Shown: in pieces, positions 37,001 to 51,986 of the stretch
Numbering within the stretch: the stretch's first letter is position 1
How the letters are laid out: every line of letters begins with the position of its first letter
Origin: Myxocyprinus asiaticus
Taxonomy: Eukaryota > Chordata > Actinopteri > Cypriniformes > Catostomidae
Reading direction: 5' to 3'
DNA length: 64,000 bases
Assembly: GCF_019703515.2 (NCBI RefSeq)
Contig: NC_059385.1
Span: forward strand, 27,136,001 to 27,200,000
Program-made: the position numbers and the translations under genes
The notes under the pieces: model-generated
What the model was told of the DNA's origin: nothing
The model's input: only the letters and a program-made list of their open reading frames with translations
Database searches by the model: none

Positions 37001-40000
37001 CACAAATGTGTCATTTAGACAGATTTGTAAACCAGTTCAACTGATTCACTGAAATGAAACTCACAAACTGGACATCACTATGGCTTGCAAGCATGTTTTA
37101 CTCTACACAAAGAAAATATCGTGAAAATATTTTAGAGCAGACCATTCCTAAAAAGATGTATAGAAAATTACATGAGGGGAAACCCTGTAATTCTGCAAAT
37201 GTAATGAATTTATAAATTATAAATAATTAAACACACACACACACACACATGATTTTAGTGAATTATAATACTAAAACATCATTTTGAAAACCACTTTGGG
37301 GATCTGAGGAACCACACCGTGACCTGAGACACCCTAAAATGTCTTGGGGAAAAATAAAAAACAAAATCACTTGTGTTTTTCTTCATTTTTAAGTTGCTTT
37401 TGATAAAAGTATCTGCTCAACTTGACCACTAAGTGTTTTTCAATACCCAGTACTGATACTAGATTAACAGATAAATGGATAACTAGAGTGGGGTGACCAA
37501 CGGCTGATAAAATGCAAACATACGTATACTGTATGTGATATAGGCTTTTATATAGACAATTTAATTATAGTAAATGAGATGTACACGTATACACTGAAAT
37601 GAAACACTGATAATCTCAAAAGGACCAAATATATTATATCACTAATACAAATGTAAATGCTTTCTTAAAGGGATAGTCCACCAACCTCCCCCCCATCATT
37701 TACCCACCCTCATGCCATCTCAGATGTGTTAAACTTTCTTTTTTTCTGCTGAACACAAACAAAGATTTCTAGGAGAATATTTCAGCTCTGTAGTTCATAC
37801 AATGCAAGTGAATGGTGATCAGAACTCTGAAGCTCCAAAAAGCACATACAATCAGCATAAAAGCAATTAATAAGAATCCAGTGGTTTAATCCATGTCTTC
37901 TGAAGCGATCCAATTGTTTTTGGATGAGAACAGACCAAAATATAACTCCTTTTTCAATATAAATCTTGATATCAGCAGTCTCCTTGGTGATCATGATTTC
38001 AAGCTCAATTACACTTCTTAGCCCCATCTAGCGCTCTGCGCATGCAGTAAGATATTGATTAAACCCCTGGGGTCGTATGGATTACTTTTATGCTGCCTTT
38101 ATGTGCTTTTTGGAACTCAAAAAGTTTTGGTCACCATTCACTTTGTATTGTATCGACCTACAGAGCTGAGATATTCTTCTAAAAATCTTTTTTGTGTTCT
38201 GCATAAGACAGTCATACACATCTGGGATGGCATGAGGGTGAGTAAATGATGAAATTTTTTTTTTTTTTTTGGGGTGAAATATTGCTTCAATTGCTTTCAA
38301 TGGGTCAAGGATATCAAATCAGCCAGGTCAGTCTCTTCCAAACCCTTGCACTCAATTTTTATGCCTTATAAGAAGTGTTATATGCCTGTGAGAAGGGTTT
38401 GTTCGCTCATGTTGACACCAGTATGTCAATGATGTTGTATAATTGGTGAACCGGCCCTGAAGGGAAGGTGGTGTTTGGATGCGGGGACAGAAACTCACTT
38501 CGGGGTTGAGGTTGGAGACGAGGAGCACAGAGTGGATGATGGTGGGGGCCATGCCGTGGATGGCCATCCGTCCAGTCATTGCTGATGAGGGGATGGTGAG
38601 GGGCCCCAGAGCACCAGGCATTGTCTGCATAGACAGACCTGACCAGTGGGGAGAGGGGAAAACGGGAGAGGAGGGTCACATTACCTGTTGCTGCTTTTGT
38701 TATCAGATAAACAACAAACAAACTTTATTAAATCAACATGTTGAAGCATGCTGGGATATAAATACTGGGAGTTCAAATCAAAATTGGATTGGATGTTTGG
38801 GAAAGGGATAGTTTAAATGAAATCAGAACAGGTCAGGAGTGTGAAAATGGAGCACAGTTAAATTGGGAATTAAAGACAACATGACACGGCATTCGTAACA
38901 CAACATTCTTAATGCCTGAAAAATAAATGATTCTGTTTCTGAGTGAAACAAAATATTCAACAGGAAATAATGTAGGGGGGTTTTATCCATCCTACTATGG
39001 TTATGACAGCATTGGTTAATTTGACTTTTCCCTGTCCCCACGGTCCTGTCCATGTTCAGAATAGCATGCCAAAATATTACTCTTACTATATAGTATGTAT
39101 ACTGTGCTCGGTATGTAAATTTTCTGTATGCTTATATTCAAAGTGATTAAGTCATGTGATAATAATAATCTCTCATTCCATTCTATGCTATTTGGAACAT
39201 TTATCATGGAATAATGCATACTCTTTCACTTCTAACAAAAATACAAATGAAAGATTTAGTACACAGTAAGCTAGTATTCGATTTAGGACACACCCAATAG
39301 AGCTCAATAGCATCCGCCCACTTTTTCAGCCATCTTGGTTCCGGATGTTTTTTTCCCATTTATTTTTTCCAAAGGGATTTGGAATGAACCAAACAAACCA
39401 GTTTTGAGGTGAATCATGACATTACAAACTTTAAAACACGATTATTTGTTTATCGGACAAAAAGACAAAAGGTACAAGACTGTAAACTTAAAGTCTTTCA
39501 TGAGGGAATGAATTACAATCCCATGAAGCATTGCGAATGACACAATTGAATTAAAAACTATGGAAAAATATAAAAGTTGTTGATTATGAGTATGATATAT
39601 TTTCAGTAAACTGCAATATATTCAGATATATCCAAATATATAATTAGTTTGAGAGTGTAGGGAGACCTGATTGCGTCATTCACAGTGCGTCATGGGAGTG
39701 GTCACTACTAGGCTTGTTTGCGATTCTCTGATTGGTGGATCTCTCTTCATGATGGTGGGTAGTGTAGTTCTTCACCAGGAACTGCACAATTAAACAGTAT
39801 TTTCTTTTCAATGAAGTTGAAATAACGTGGACTGATGGTTTCAACAGAAGCATTGACCATTGTTTATCAACCTCAAAGCTCACTCTAGGTCTGTCTTTAA
39901 AGGTTTATAAGTTATTGTTAAAAATCAATTCCCCAATGGAGAAAATTAATGGGATTTTTACTTCTAGAACCAGACTGTTGCACTCTATAAAAGCTGTTTC

Positions 40001-40404
40001 AGAGGTAGAGAAAGTTATTACAAAAAAGTTATTAGATTATGAAAACCTGTCTTTAGCAATATTTCTTTCTTTATATTTTAATGGAATAACATGATGAATT
40101 GTGCACAATAAAATGTGTCAATTTTGATTTCATGTTTTTAAGGACAAATGTAGACTTCTTAAGCTAAAAGATAAACTATTTCTACAAAGCTGCTAATAGC
40201 TAGGAAATGTTTTATATAATGTTGTACCCAATTTCATAAAACAAAATAAGTAACTGAAGTGTAATGCAATACCAGGATCTTGTAAATTGGATTTATTGAT
40301 CATACAAATCAAAAACAGTGGGTAAACTAATCCATAGCCAATCTTAAATGCAAAGCTTTTTAAGTACACAATATTGCTCAATCTGTTTAAAAATGTCAAT
40401 GTTA

Positions 40405-40435
<31 letters not shown>

Positions 40436-40584
40436 CATGTGCTCATTCTCTCATCATTTGGCTCACTTGGCTGATGTCAGTCTAAAGCTGTGACAGGCAA
40501 GTGTTTCAGATGATTACACTGTAATACCTCATATTATTCAGTGTGAACACTTGCGTGAGTCACACAACACTGCCTCCAATACTG

Positions 40585-40623
<39 letters not shown>

Positions 40624-43531
40624 TAAGTGTGATAACTTACCTGCCTGAGGAAAGCCGATAGCAGGGGCGAAACCAGCCGCCCCGTGGTATGGCGACGAAA
40701 TTATCCCAGGAGCCCCTGCACGCACATACACACACAAAAGGGTCACTACCAACAACTAAATGGCCTGAGATTATAAAACTGAGTGAAGGGATGAGCCAAT
40801 AACCTGCCGATATTCACATTTAAAATTTACAGTCTCCATTTTCTGGGAAAACAATATTGACATATTGACTCATCGTGTCCGCGGGGGCATATACTATTTT
40901 TTTAATCAAATCAAATGCTCTCTAGAATGAGGGGTTTGTTCAAATCCCTAAACATAAAGTATGAGCAATAGTAACAGTGATGCTTACCTTAAAAAACACC
41001 ACTAGTAATCATTTTTATACAGTAAAACAGCACAATTAATAAAAGAGACGCACGTACATTTGTTTTGTACTCCCTAAATCATTGTTTTATTGTCATGAGC
41101 TGATTTCGAGCAGATTAAGTAATTCACACTTTGCTCATGCAGTATCTCGAATTCCCAGGAGCGATGTTCTTTGATGTGTCGCCACAGTTTAAAATATTTC
41201 TTCATCCTATTTGAGATGTTAACTACTATAGAGCTCAGGCACAGCAGTGTACATACATATCAAAAAACTCATTTATTGACAACAGTGTAAACATTTTCAT
41301 GATGGGTGTTGTTGTAGAAGACAGAAAGAAAATGGCGGTGGTCTAATAAAAGCTGCCATTTTAACACCTTTTATTGCTTTAGCGGGCATTTGGTGATGTC
41401 ACAGAGTGCCCCTGAGATGTCTGCCTGCACCCAGCACTAACTCATCAGCCATGATTTACACACACACACACACAGCAATACACACTCGGCTTATCAGTAT
41501 CCACACGAACGCTTGCTCTAGAAAGGGCATGTGATTTACAGAATCTGAGACAACAAGATGGGTGGATGTGCAGTCGCAGTTATCTGCCTACCCCCTCTAA
41601 CAATCATGCTTGCACGTACAGACAGATAATAAATCCACTATTTGGCAAATGCTGTCCGGCCCATATTACTTTGTGTGCTGGTGCGATAAAGCTTGCCCTT
41701 TGATAGAGTGTATACAATGAACCGATAACACTACAATAAAATGCAGATGTGAACACACAGATGGGTCAGATAAAGAGGAAGTGACCTTACAATGCACATA
41801 ATTTATGTTTTAAATGTATTCTACATAAATATTATTATTTAAAAAAATACTTGTAAAAGTAATTTAAATGAATTTCAGTTACTGTAATCTGATTACAGAA
41901 ATGTAAAATAAAATGTGTTACACTACGTTTTGACTAAAAAGCAATTAGATTATATTAACTAATTATTTTGTAATCAGATTAAACCCAACACTATTCTGGG
42001 TTAAAACTTAAGTTCTATAGACAACATCTGAGACAGGCTGTTGATTACACATACAGTAATGTACTTACAATGGAAGTAGACATTCTGGAGGTTTAAAAGC
42101 AGAAATATGAAGCTTATATATGATATATCTCTAGAACATTCACGTATGTAGAACTTACTTGAACTATTCAGTAAGAAGTATTTCTTTTTTTGATCTGTAA
42201 AGCATCTATCACTCTTTTGAGGTGGAACTACTTTTCTAGGCTGATGAACTTAGGTTGGAGTTTGCTCCATGTAAACAATGCTCTATGATTTTTTAAATTC
42301 TAATCTTCGAAAATGAAAGGTAGTACCAAGAGAGTACTACTAAAGTATGTCAAATATATTTTGTTTGTTTGTTTTTACAGAGATACAAGTCAAAATTGTT
42401 TTCAGTGGTAATCGACTGCACGGCACAGAACTAAAATTGTACTTAACCAGGAATATTTTTGAACGCTTGAAGCGATAAAAATTTGTACAGGAATACATAA
42501 ATCAGATCTGAGAATCAAAGTGGAAGTTTTGCATGTAAATACTACAAAATGACTTCATGCCAAACAACAAAATATATATTTAATCAGCTTCACAAAATCT
42601 AGATGCCATTTATAATGCATCTTAGTCTATAAAAAATGAATCTGACATCCTTATCCATGCGACAAACACTTCCTCAGAGCAAGAGGAACAGCACGGGTAA
42701 AAGCAGATGGTGTGTGTGTGTGTGTTCATGTATGTGTGTGTATGTATGTCTGTATCTGGGTACAAGTTTCCACTTTGCCCTAATATGTTACAACCTACTT
42801 AACAAATGCAAAATCCACAAAAAGTCCTCCAGCATTCCATGTACTCTTCATCTATAAGGGTGTGTTTACCAAAAGCAGTCTGCATGGTGGGGTCCAGCGC
42901 AGGTTGCCCGTCTCCTGAGGGTAGGTCTAGGCGTGTGAAGTCCCTGCTCTTGTCGTTGTTGTATTTCACATTCAGACTGGTCAGCTTGGAGAATTCCACA
43001 CGCAGAGTGCAGCAGCCATTGTAGATGTTCTGCCCATCCAAAGCCTGACACGACAAGGATACTACATTATAATGTCAACCTCTCTCAATTTATGACATTC
43101 ATGGGGTTTGCAGAAACTAGAAAGTTTATAATGCCCTTTCTAAACCCTTTATATGTACCATTTCATGGTTATTTTTGGGTGAATATCACAAAATCTGTCA
43201 AGAACATGTCTGTCATATTCATTCACATCAAAATCAAAAGAAATAAGAAATTCTAATTTGCTTAAAGAAAATGAAGGCTATTTTTAGGAAGATATTTGGC
43301 ATTGTGACATCATTTTATGACAATTAAACACATTTCCCCCAATTCTAATTACTGTAATTCTATAGATTTACAGTATATATCTATTTATATTATGTAATAT
43401 TTTTAATATTTTCCTATATTTGTCTCTTAATTTTTTGTTTTATTAGACTGTACAGCATTGCTGTTGTTTTAAAATGTGCTTTGTAAATAAATTGACTTAA
43501 TATATATTTAGTTATTTATGTAAATATATTT

Positions 43532-43567
<36 letters not shown>

Positions 43568-46500
43568 TACACACACACACACACACACACTCTCTATTGA
43601 AGAGCAAGGAGTTAACACGGTCAACCTCACATACAGGTATCTACAAATTTGATAAGTTACCAAGAAGTAGTGCAGAATCTTTCTTATTTATCGTTTCTTT
43701 GTGTAAGATGTTTTAAAATCTTTAAAACTTTTAAAAATGTGATTTTGAATTGCAGATTTAATGTGGTTTCAGATTTTAGCACAAAAAAAATACATACAAA
43801 ATAAAATAGCAAAAACAAAAAAATATTCTAATAAATATTCTCACTTATACAAACGTACACAAACCAATCATCCACATTATCCCCTGTAGAAGCCCTGGGC
43901 ATAATTATGGTGGCACAAATGGCTTTCTCAGTTTACCAATAATCCCCATTTCATAGTGGGCTGTTCTGTGTGGTGGACTGACATATAAACCTATAATTAC
44001 CACATATAGCATACCACTTACCTGCTCAGTATAAGAAAACAAGCGTGAAATCTTCCCTATTGAACTGTCTATTCTGTGTGGAATATGTCTGGAGCAGGTT
44101 TGTTCAGGTGGGGCCAATGTGAAATATCTTCTCACGTGGGGCCAATTCATAAAACTGAACCCTGGTAATGAACGCCCATTACAACAATGGAAGAGTGAAT
44201 GAATAAATTGTGTAAGGGCTATTGCTTTATTAGTGATCTTTGCTACGCCAAGCATCACTATTACTATTTTTCATACGTGTTAGGGATTACAAGAAACTCG
44301 TCCCGCATCCTGCATCGTTTGAACGTCGTGCAACTTGTAGAGGAGAGGTGTGGTAATACTTTTCTAAGTGATCAGACTTCCATCTGGTGGACGAGAAAAC
44401 AGGCGAAAAAAATCTCATAAACTTGTAATGAAGGAAGGACCCGATTCATATCTAATGTAAGGATAAGATTATCATAAAAGACGTTCAGGTTGGACTCTTT
44501 TGACTTGAGCCAGTAAGAAACAACCTAGCAACCACCTAGCAATTTCTTAGCAACCACCCAGAAACCCTAGCAACCACTCACAACACCCTAGCATCATGGT
44601 GGCTTGGATTTATTAAGGCTTAAAAATTTAAGTCAATTTTATGTGTTATTTGAGTACTGGTGCTGTTTGCAACTTACCAGAGAAACATTTTCCATGCGAA
44701 TATTTCAGCAATCATATTGTGTGTCCGGTACTTCTGTTGGCTGAGCAGAATTATAACTAGAAATGCCTGATTTGCTAATGAATCATTCTTTTGAGTCGGT
44801 TCTTTTCAGTGAATTGGCCAAAAGGCTAAGCAAACCAGTCTGAATCAATTCGCTGAATCATTTGGAGCAGTTCTCACTCAGTAAAACAGTATTGGGATAC
44901 TTAAGAACACAGGGAACAAACAGAGCATTGGACGAAATGGAGACCCAGAGAGCACACGTACATCTCTAAGATGTCTGTTTTAGATCTTTTCATCTGGAAA
45001 GCTTCACAATCTAATTAGCATCTGCTAAACATCATAAAAAGATGAAGTCATAAACGTCTCAAAGACATCTGCTTAATGTCTTATTGATATCTGATACATA
45101 TTTACTGATCTACGTCTTATAGACGTATTGCAGATGAGCAAACAATGTAAAAAATACGTCTTCCAGATTTAAACACACATATCAATTAGACGAGTGATGT
45201 ATGTGTGCTATCAGGCTATTTACCTACAATCACTTGAAACAAAATGCTACTTTTTTGTAAGGTAACTTTGAGAAACTTTAACTTGTACTGTGTTGTGTGA
45301 ATAAGGGGCCATTCACACCAAATGCGTTTATGCGTCCATCCACGGCGTTTTTCAATTGTTGTCCTATGTAAGTATGCACTAGACAGATGTTTTTGACTGT
45401 TGCACCGCGTCTTACTGTGTTTTCAGCATCTCGCACCACATTTAAAAAAAAAAGTTATTTTGTCAAGTTTAAAAGAACATTTCAAAACGCATCTTGAGGC
45501 ACGTGCGTTCTGCTCTATTTGTTGCATTTTTGTGCTGTGTCTAGTGCTTGTTGTTTCAGTGCAAGAACGAGTTATGAACGGCCTCAAAGTCTTTTAGAAA
45601 TGCTTTAGCTAATGATTACATGAATACTACACATATTCAAGAAAATTTTAAAAACTTCTCTCAATGTCATCAGAATTGAATGCTTTGGTTTTATTTTTGT
45701 TTTATTATATTAAAAAAATTACACAATTTGTGATGCCCCCTGATCATACGTTAAGTCCGTAATACGAAATGTTCCTACCAACTGAGCAATTCAAACTTAA
45801 AATACTACTGTCGTGTTTTTGCGAGTCGCAGTCATCAAGGAGCAGTCAGCACAGCTCCAGCTGTACCAGCACGGGTCATGTTTTGAAAGCACCTGCTGTC
45901 CTTAGCAGAAAACCCGACCCGTTATCCGAAAGCAGCACTAATTTAATTCTGTACCCGACCCGACCGTTTAACATAAAGACCAGGTAGACAAAAATTGTTT
46001 ATTTGCTCACGTCACACAAGCAACCAAACTAACATTAGGAACTCTGAGTTGGAGCATTTAAGAAAAATAGACACGTAGCCTAATATTGTGGTGACAATTA
46101 ACAGGAAAAAATTTGAGAAAGTGCGTCCGTAGTGTAAACAATATAAAACTTTTGTCTACATCATGTGGACAATCTGCCCACAAAGGCTATTTTGAACAAA
46201 TGTGCATGAATCACACCATAGTCTATACAGATGCTTAGAGGTCTCCATACATTAAAATCCACTGGCGAGTTTTCTTTTCACATCTTCTAGTTCCATCGTA
46301 ACGATTCGCAATGCATCACCGGATGTGATATCAGGGAGTTTATGGAGGGCTCCAGCACAGCGTGGCTATTACATGTGTCATGTAGACCTTATGCCTAATC
46401 ACAGACAGAGGCGACTTAATACATCTGAAACGCATAAAAGGTGTTAATAAAATAATGTAAACAATGAACATTGTTTGACATTTAAAAAAACAGCCTTGGC

Positions 46501-49500
46501 TATTTGACCTGCAGTCTGCCCATGCCTATTGATTCCCCGACCAGCATCCGCACTGCAAATGACAATGTAATTATTTTTCCACCGTTATATCAAATATTAG
46601 CGGTTCACCCGTCAGGACTCTGACGTAAGGCACAGTTGTACAGACAACAAACTAACAGCTGTTCAAAGGCAGCAAGATGGAGCACAACAGAATGATGCAG
46701 GGGTCTTAAAACACATTTTAACTACATTTAAACATTACACAGCATCCCAAAAACACTAGTCAAACATGACGCACCCACAGTGAAATGCATCAAAAAAGTG
46801 TCCGTCTGATGCATGTGTACATGGACCAATGACAGCTCAACTGCAACACAATAACACGTTCTGTGAGAACAGCCCTGTCTACCGTGGACAGATTGATGAA
46901 CTCAATTGAACTCAATTTCAGCAAATATTTATGTATGCAATTCATTATGATTCATTTAATTATTAAATCAGCATATCATGTAATTCATTCGATTAACATT
47001 TGTATTAGGTGCAACTTGTAAATGGATATAGCCATTCTGGATTTCTTCGAATTACAAGTGACAATTGTGGCTCCTGGCAAGACACTTAGAAAATAGGGTA
47101 CATTTGCACACAATTGTTTTTCCTTTTTGTAGCAATTTTTAAAATTCTTCATCTTCATCTCACCCCCCCCCCCCAAAAAAAAGGACCCCATCCCCTCCCA
47201 TCCTGTAACACTAACAAATACTCTCTTTGTGCGAATACATGGCAGCCGCACAATAGATAACAACCTCCGACCAGAGGAGTAATTACTTGCTAGCTCTTTT
47301 TATCCCTGGTGAGCTGCATTGGCATTCATTAGATAACCTCAATAGTGACATATTAATTACAGGGGCCGCTTGATTTGTGCCGTCTACTGAGAGCTAGTTT
47401 CGCTGTCATACACGAGGAAAAAAACATCACTTTGACAAATTTTTGGCTCCTCACCAAAAAATACAGGGGAACAGCAAAAATGGAGCGGAGATGGCAGGCA
47501 GGTGTTGGCGGGTACATAAGCCAATAGAGCGCCCTAGTGATGGATAGTGAAGCTCTGATTATAGGGAACAGGCAAGAGATTAGGAGGGCGTGCCAGTGAG
47601 GGATGACCACAGCTAAACCGTCTGTCTCCACAGACAGCCTGATGATCTGGACAGACCAGAAACATTCCCAACTAACCATATCTACAGCATGTACCAGTGG
47701 TATAATGCACAACTATGTGCTTTTGCAGCCAAGACACATTAGGTATAATGAACTAACAATAAAAAAAAATAAAAAAATGTAAGTATTTACTATTCTTGGT
47801 AAATGTTAAGTATTACTATACTATTGTTCATTACAACTTGGAAATGACATTTTAGCCATATTGTGAGCTTGTAATCTGAATTGAATGTGATGAGATAACA
47901 AAAATGTGGTCTGTGGAATAACATCAAGACAACATGTCTTTCAGTCTTCACTATATATACTCAAAAACAAACATACAACGTGGCTGGCGTGGTCCGATTC
48001 ATGAACATGACTCGATGAATCACTCAAAAAGGTCACTGAATTAACTCATTGAATCCTTCAGTGGGTTTACTTAACTGTAACTTTTAGTTACGTCTGACTC
48101 GTAAAAAAAACTACATTTGTATTAACATTAGTTAATATATAATGAACTAACATGATTTAACAATGAACAGTATATTTAATAATTAACATTTAGCAAAATT
48201 AATAAATGCTTTAAAAAAAGTTTATTGTTAGTTCATGATACCTAATGTGAACGTAGAGAGACTTATAGAGTGTTACCAAAAGTATAGTAAAAGATAGATA
48301 TTTTTTGGTGGTGGTGTAAACATTTTTTAAATAGTAATACACTTTAAAGTAAATCTTTAAAACATTAAAACGCTACCAAAATAATATTTTGAATATGTTT
48401 ATATAAATATTTGTAACATGTATTTTTTTTTTAATATAAACTACTATTAAATATATATATATATATAGGAAACACTGGTGGGTACTGAAGCTGGTTGCCA
48501 CATTTTAATCCCTCACCCTTCAATTCATCCTATCAACCACCCGACAACAAGACAGTAAGAGGAGCATTTAGTGACTATAGGCTCTATTTCAGTACTGACC
48601 AATTTGGCATGATGTGCATTCATTGGATCTGCATACTGTAGCAAGGCCTGAAACTGGTTGTTCTTGGTGAAGGTAATGATCTTCAGGACTGTTCCAAATT
48701 TTGAGAAGATCTAAGTGAAGAGAAGAGATGACAAGAACATGAAGATAAAGGGTGCTTTATGCTTTTAAAAAACAAAACAAAAAAAAAAACAGAAAGCTAG
48801 CTGTCAACAGACAATCTCTTCCATGTATTTTGAGTTTTTGTCTAACCATATGCAACTGTATTTTTTCAGTCACTTGGTTTTTATTTTTGCTGTGTTGCAC
48901 TGGGTTGCCCACAGTGAAATTAATTGTTCAGCCGAAATGAAAATTTGACTGGCTGTGTGAATAATCAAATTACTTGTAACTAGAATATTGCCGCATCACA
49001 CCTGCGTGAGACTGTGCTATCATATTGAGCATTATCAGTCTTACCTGGTGTAGCACTTCTAGAGACACTGGGTAGTAGAGATTCTCTACTATGATGCGAA
49101 GCACAGCACTCTGTCCAGGCATCATGACACCGTCACTGGCCGTCGCAGACCCAGACAGACTCATATTCCCAGAATGCACTGCATTGACAGCCTGAAGAGC
49201 AGCCTGAGCTCTCTGCAAACATAACATTTGTAGCAAATCATTTAAAAAAACACTTCTTAAACTTCACACTGAATATACAGAAACACATCTCACTCTTAAT
49301 ACTTTACCAGCAGTTCACCTGCTTCCCATAGCGCTACACAAATCTGCACTAATCCGCAAATTACTCTCTAATTTGCAGTTTTATACACTGTGGAACTAAC
49401 AGCTCTGGCTAAAGCAAAAGAATAAAGGAGTCTCTATAAACCTCCATGTATACACAGATACAGTAGCACTGTATCAATTGAGCTACACTGTATTTCACTG

Positions 49501-51920
49501 ATACTCTCATGCAAATACTGTCAAAATCATGTGACACTTTGGAGACAAAATCTCTTAAGAGAATGCAGCAGCACATGGCAGTCGTTACAAGGTGAAATGA
49601 TGGATGACTGTGCAAGGGTGGGATCAATTGTAGTTTCAAGAATGTAATTGGGTCATTGATGTGACACTTGTTTTTTTTTTCTCTAAATCTATTAATTTAT
49701 TCAAAGATACATTAAAAATGCAATTCAAACAATGACATGAAAACACCTCTTCTATGATGAATATGTTTCTAGATTTAAATTAATTTAGATGTTTTTTGTG
49801 TCTTAAAGTGAAAAATGTCAAAGTGGTGTAACCGTGTTGAAATCATAAAAAAGAATAAAAAGTCCTTGCAAAAAAACTTCAAATAGTTTGACATATATAT
49901 ATATATTCTTATTACCATAATGTGAAAAAAATAATTGTTTTTTATAACTGTATTGTGAAAAAATTCATTTTCATTACTATCATAAAAACATATTCTTGTT
50001 AAAGTAATGCGAAAAATTCACATTCTCATTACTGTACAGTCAAAATAAAATCAATCATATGACTATTAGAAAAAAAAAATCTAATTTTTATTACAGTAAT
50101 GTGAAATAAATAATTCTCTTTAATAATTAAAAGCATTCTCGTTACTGTAATACAAAAATATCACTTTCTCATTACTGTCCAGTGAAAAATGTTTTGAATT
50201 TTTTTATTTAATAATTAATGTGAAAAATATTATTCCCATTACTACATAGAAAAAAAAAAGATTCTTATTACTGTAATGTGAAAAAACAAAAAAAGTATTA
50301 CTGTAATAAAATAAAAAAAATAAACATTTTCATAACTATAATAAAAAATATTGTTAATGTAATGCGAAAAATTCACATTCTCATTACTGTACAGTCAAAA
50401 TAAAATCAATCATATGACTATTAGAAAAAAAAAATCTAATTTTTATTACAGTAATGTGAAATAAATAATTCTCTTTAATAATTAAAAGCATTCTCGTTAC
50501 TGTAATACAAAAATATCACTTTCTCATTACTGTCCAGTGAAAAATGTTTTGAATTTTTTTATTTAATAATTAATGTGAAAAATATTATTCCCATTACTAC
50601 ATAGAAAAAAAAAAGATTCTTATTACTGTAATGTGAAAAAACAAAAAAAGTATTACTGTAATAAAATAAAAAAAATAAACATTTTCATAACTATAATAAA
50701 AAATATTGTTAATGTAATGCGAAAAATTCACATTCTCAATCTTATGACTATAATAGGAAAAAAAAATCTCATTACCGTAATACAAATAACTCACATTTTT
50801 ATTAATGTAATGTGAAAAAAGAATTCTCTAAATAATAATAAAAAGCATTCTCATTACTGTAATGCAAAAAAATAATAAGAAGAATAATTATAAGTTGAGT
50901 GCCAGTATGAATCCTCACCCCCTGGTTGGGCAGGTTGTCAGTCTTGAGCTCACGGTGGTTGGAATACTGGATGTAGACAGGCTGGTTGCGAACGTGAGGT
51001 GTGGCTGCGGTGTAGTAGTTGACCATGGTGATGGCTGCTTCCTCAGAAGCCATTTCTATAAAAGCCTGGAGAGAAAAGAGAAAGAACAGTGCTTAGCTCT
51101 GATAACAACATCATTCAGATAATTGCACAGATGTGGTGCAGCTTAATCCAACTTGTACTTAGACTGTTTCTAAAGCAACACTCAAATGAAACGTATCAAT
51201 GGTCTAAAATCAGCCTGTCAGTGAAATCTTCGTCTTCAACGCTCCTCTGCACTTATGAGATGGACAGCAAAAGAAAGATATTGATAGATCTCATTATGCT
51301 ACACAAAAAGCCATTCTCAGGACACAGAAAGGGAGTTGATACACTTTATTCTGAGAAGAATTACTTTCTGTATCCTTTAAAAAGAGAAACTAGATTTTTA
51401 CCATTTGGTGCAGGACAAGTTACCCGCTGAAATTTGAATGCTTAGTGTAAGAGATGTATTTTAGTATATTAACAGCAACGCTTGGCATAGCAAAAACCAC
51501 AAATTATTCTGACCTCATCATGCAGGGTGTGAGAGATTTATAGATGCAGAAGCTTTCAATAAAGTGGATATTTTGATGCTCAATCAAACCAAGCAGCACA
51601 CAGCAAATTTGCCTTTCTTTTCTTGTCTAAATATGCCAGTGCCATTTGAATATGAAAAGGCACTTGAGTAGAAGCGTGAGTGCTGTGTTTTTGCTCTGTT
51701 ACCAGGACCTTGATGTGTTTGAAAGGACTCATACTTTAGTTTCTATCAGTTCACACCACTAATGAAGCCAAAGCAAATCTGTACCCTCCTTTACCACCAC
51801 CCCTTAGAATGAAGAATACAGGAAAAATATTTTTTGATGGGGGTATTTTTAGTGTGATTTTTTTTTGTTTTTTTTGGGACAAATCTCAAGAAGAAATGTC
51901 TGAGTAATATTGAATTTAAT

Positions 51921-51986
<66 letters not shown>

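Noticed and set aside
38479..38811. 110-codon plus-strand open frame
   Set aside because: Antisense shadow of the ptbp3 exon at 38499-38638.
42806..43024. 72-codon plus-strand open frame
   Set aside because: Antisense shadow of the ptbp3 exon at 42870-43044.
50004..50713. Possible CRISPR-like or satellite array
   Set aside because: Eukaryotic context, long AT-rich direct duplication without unique spacers.
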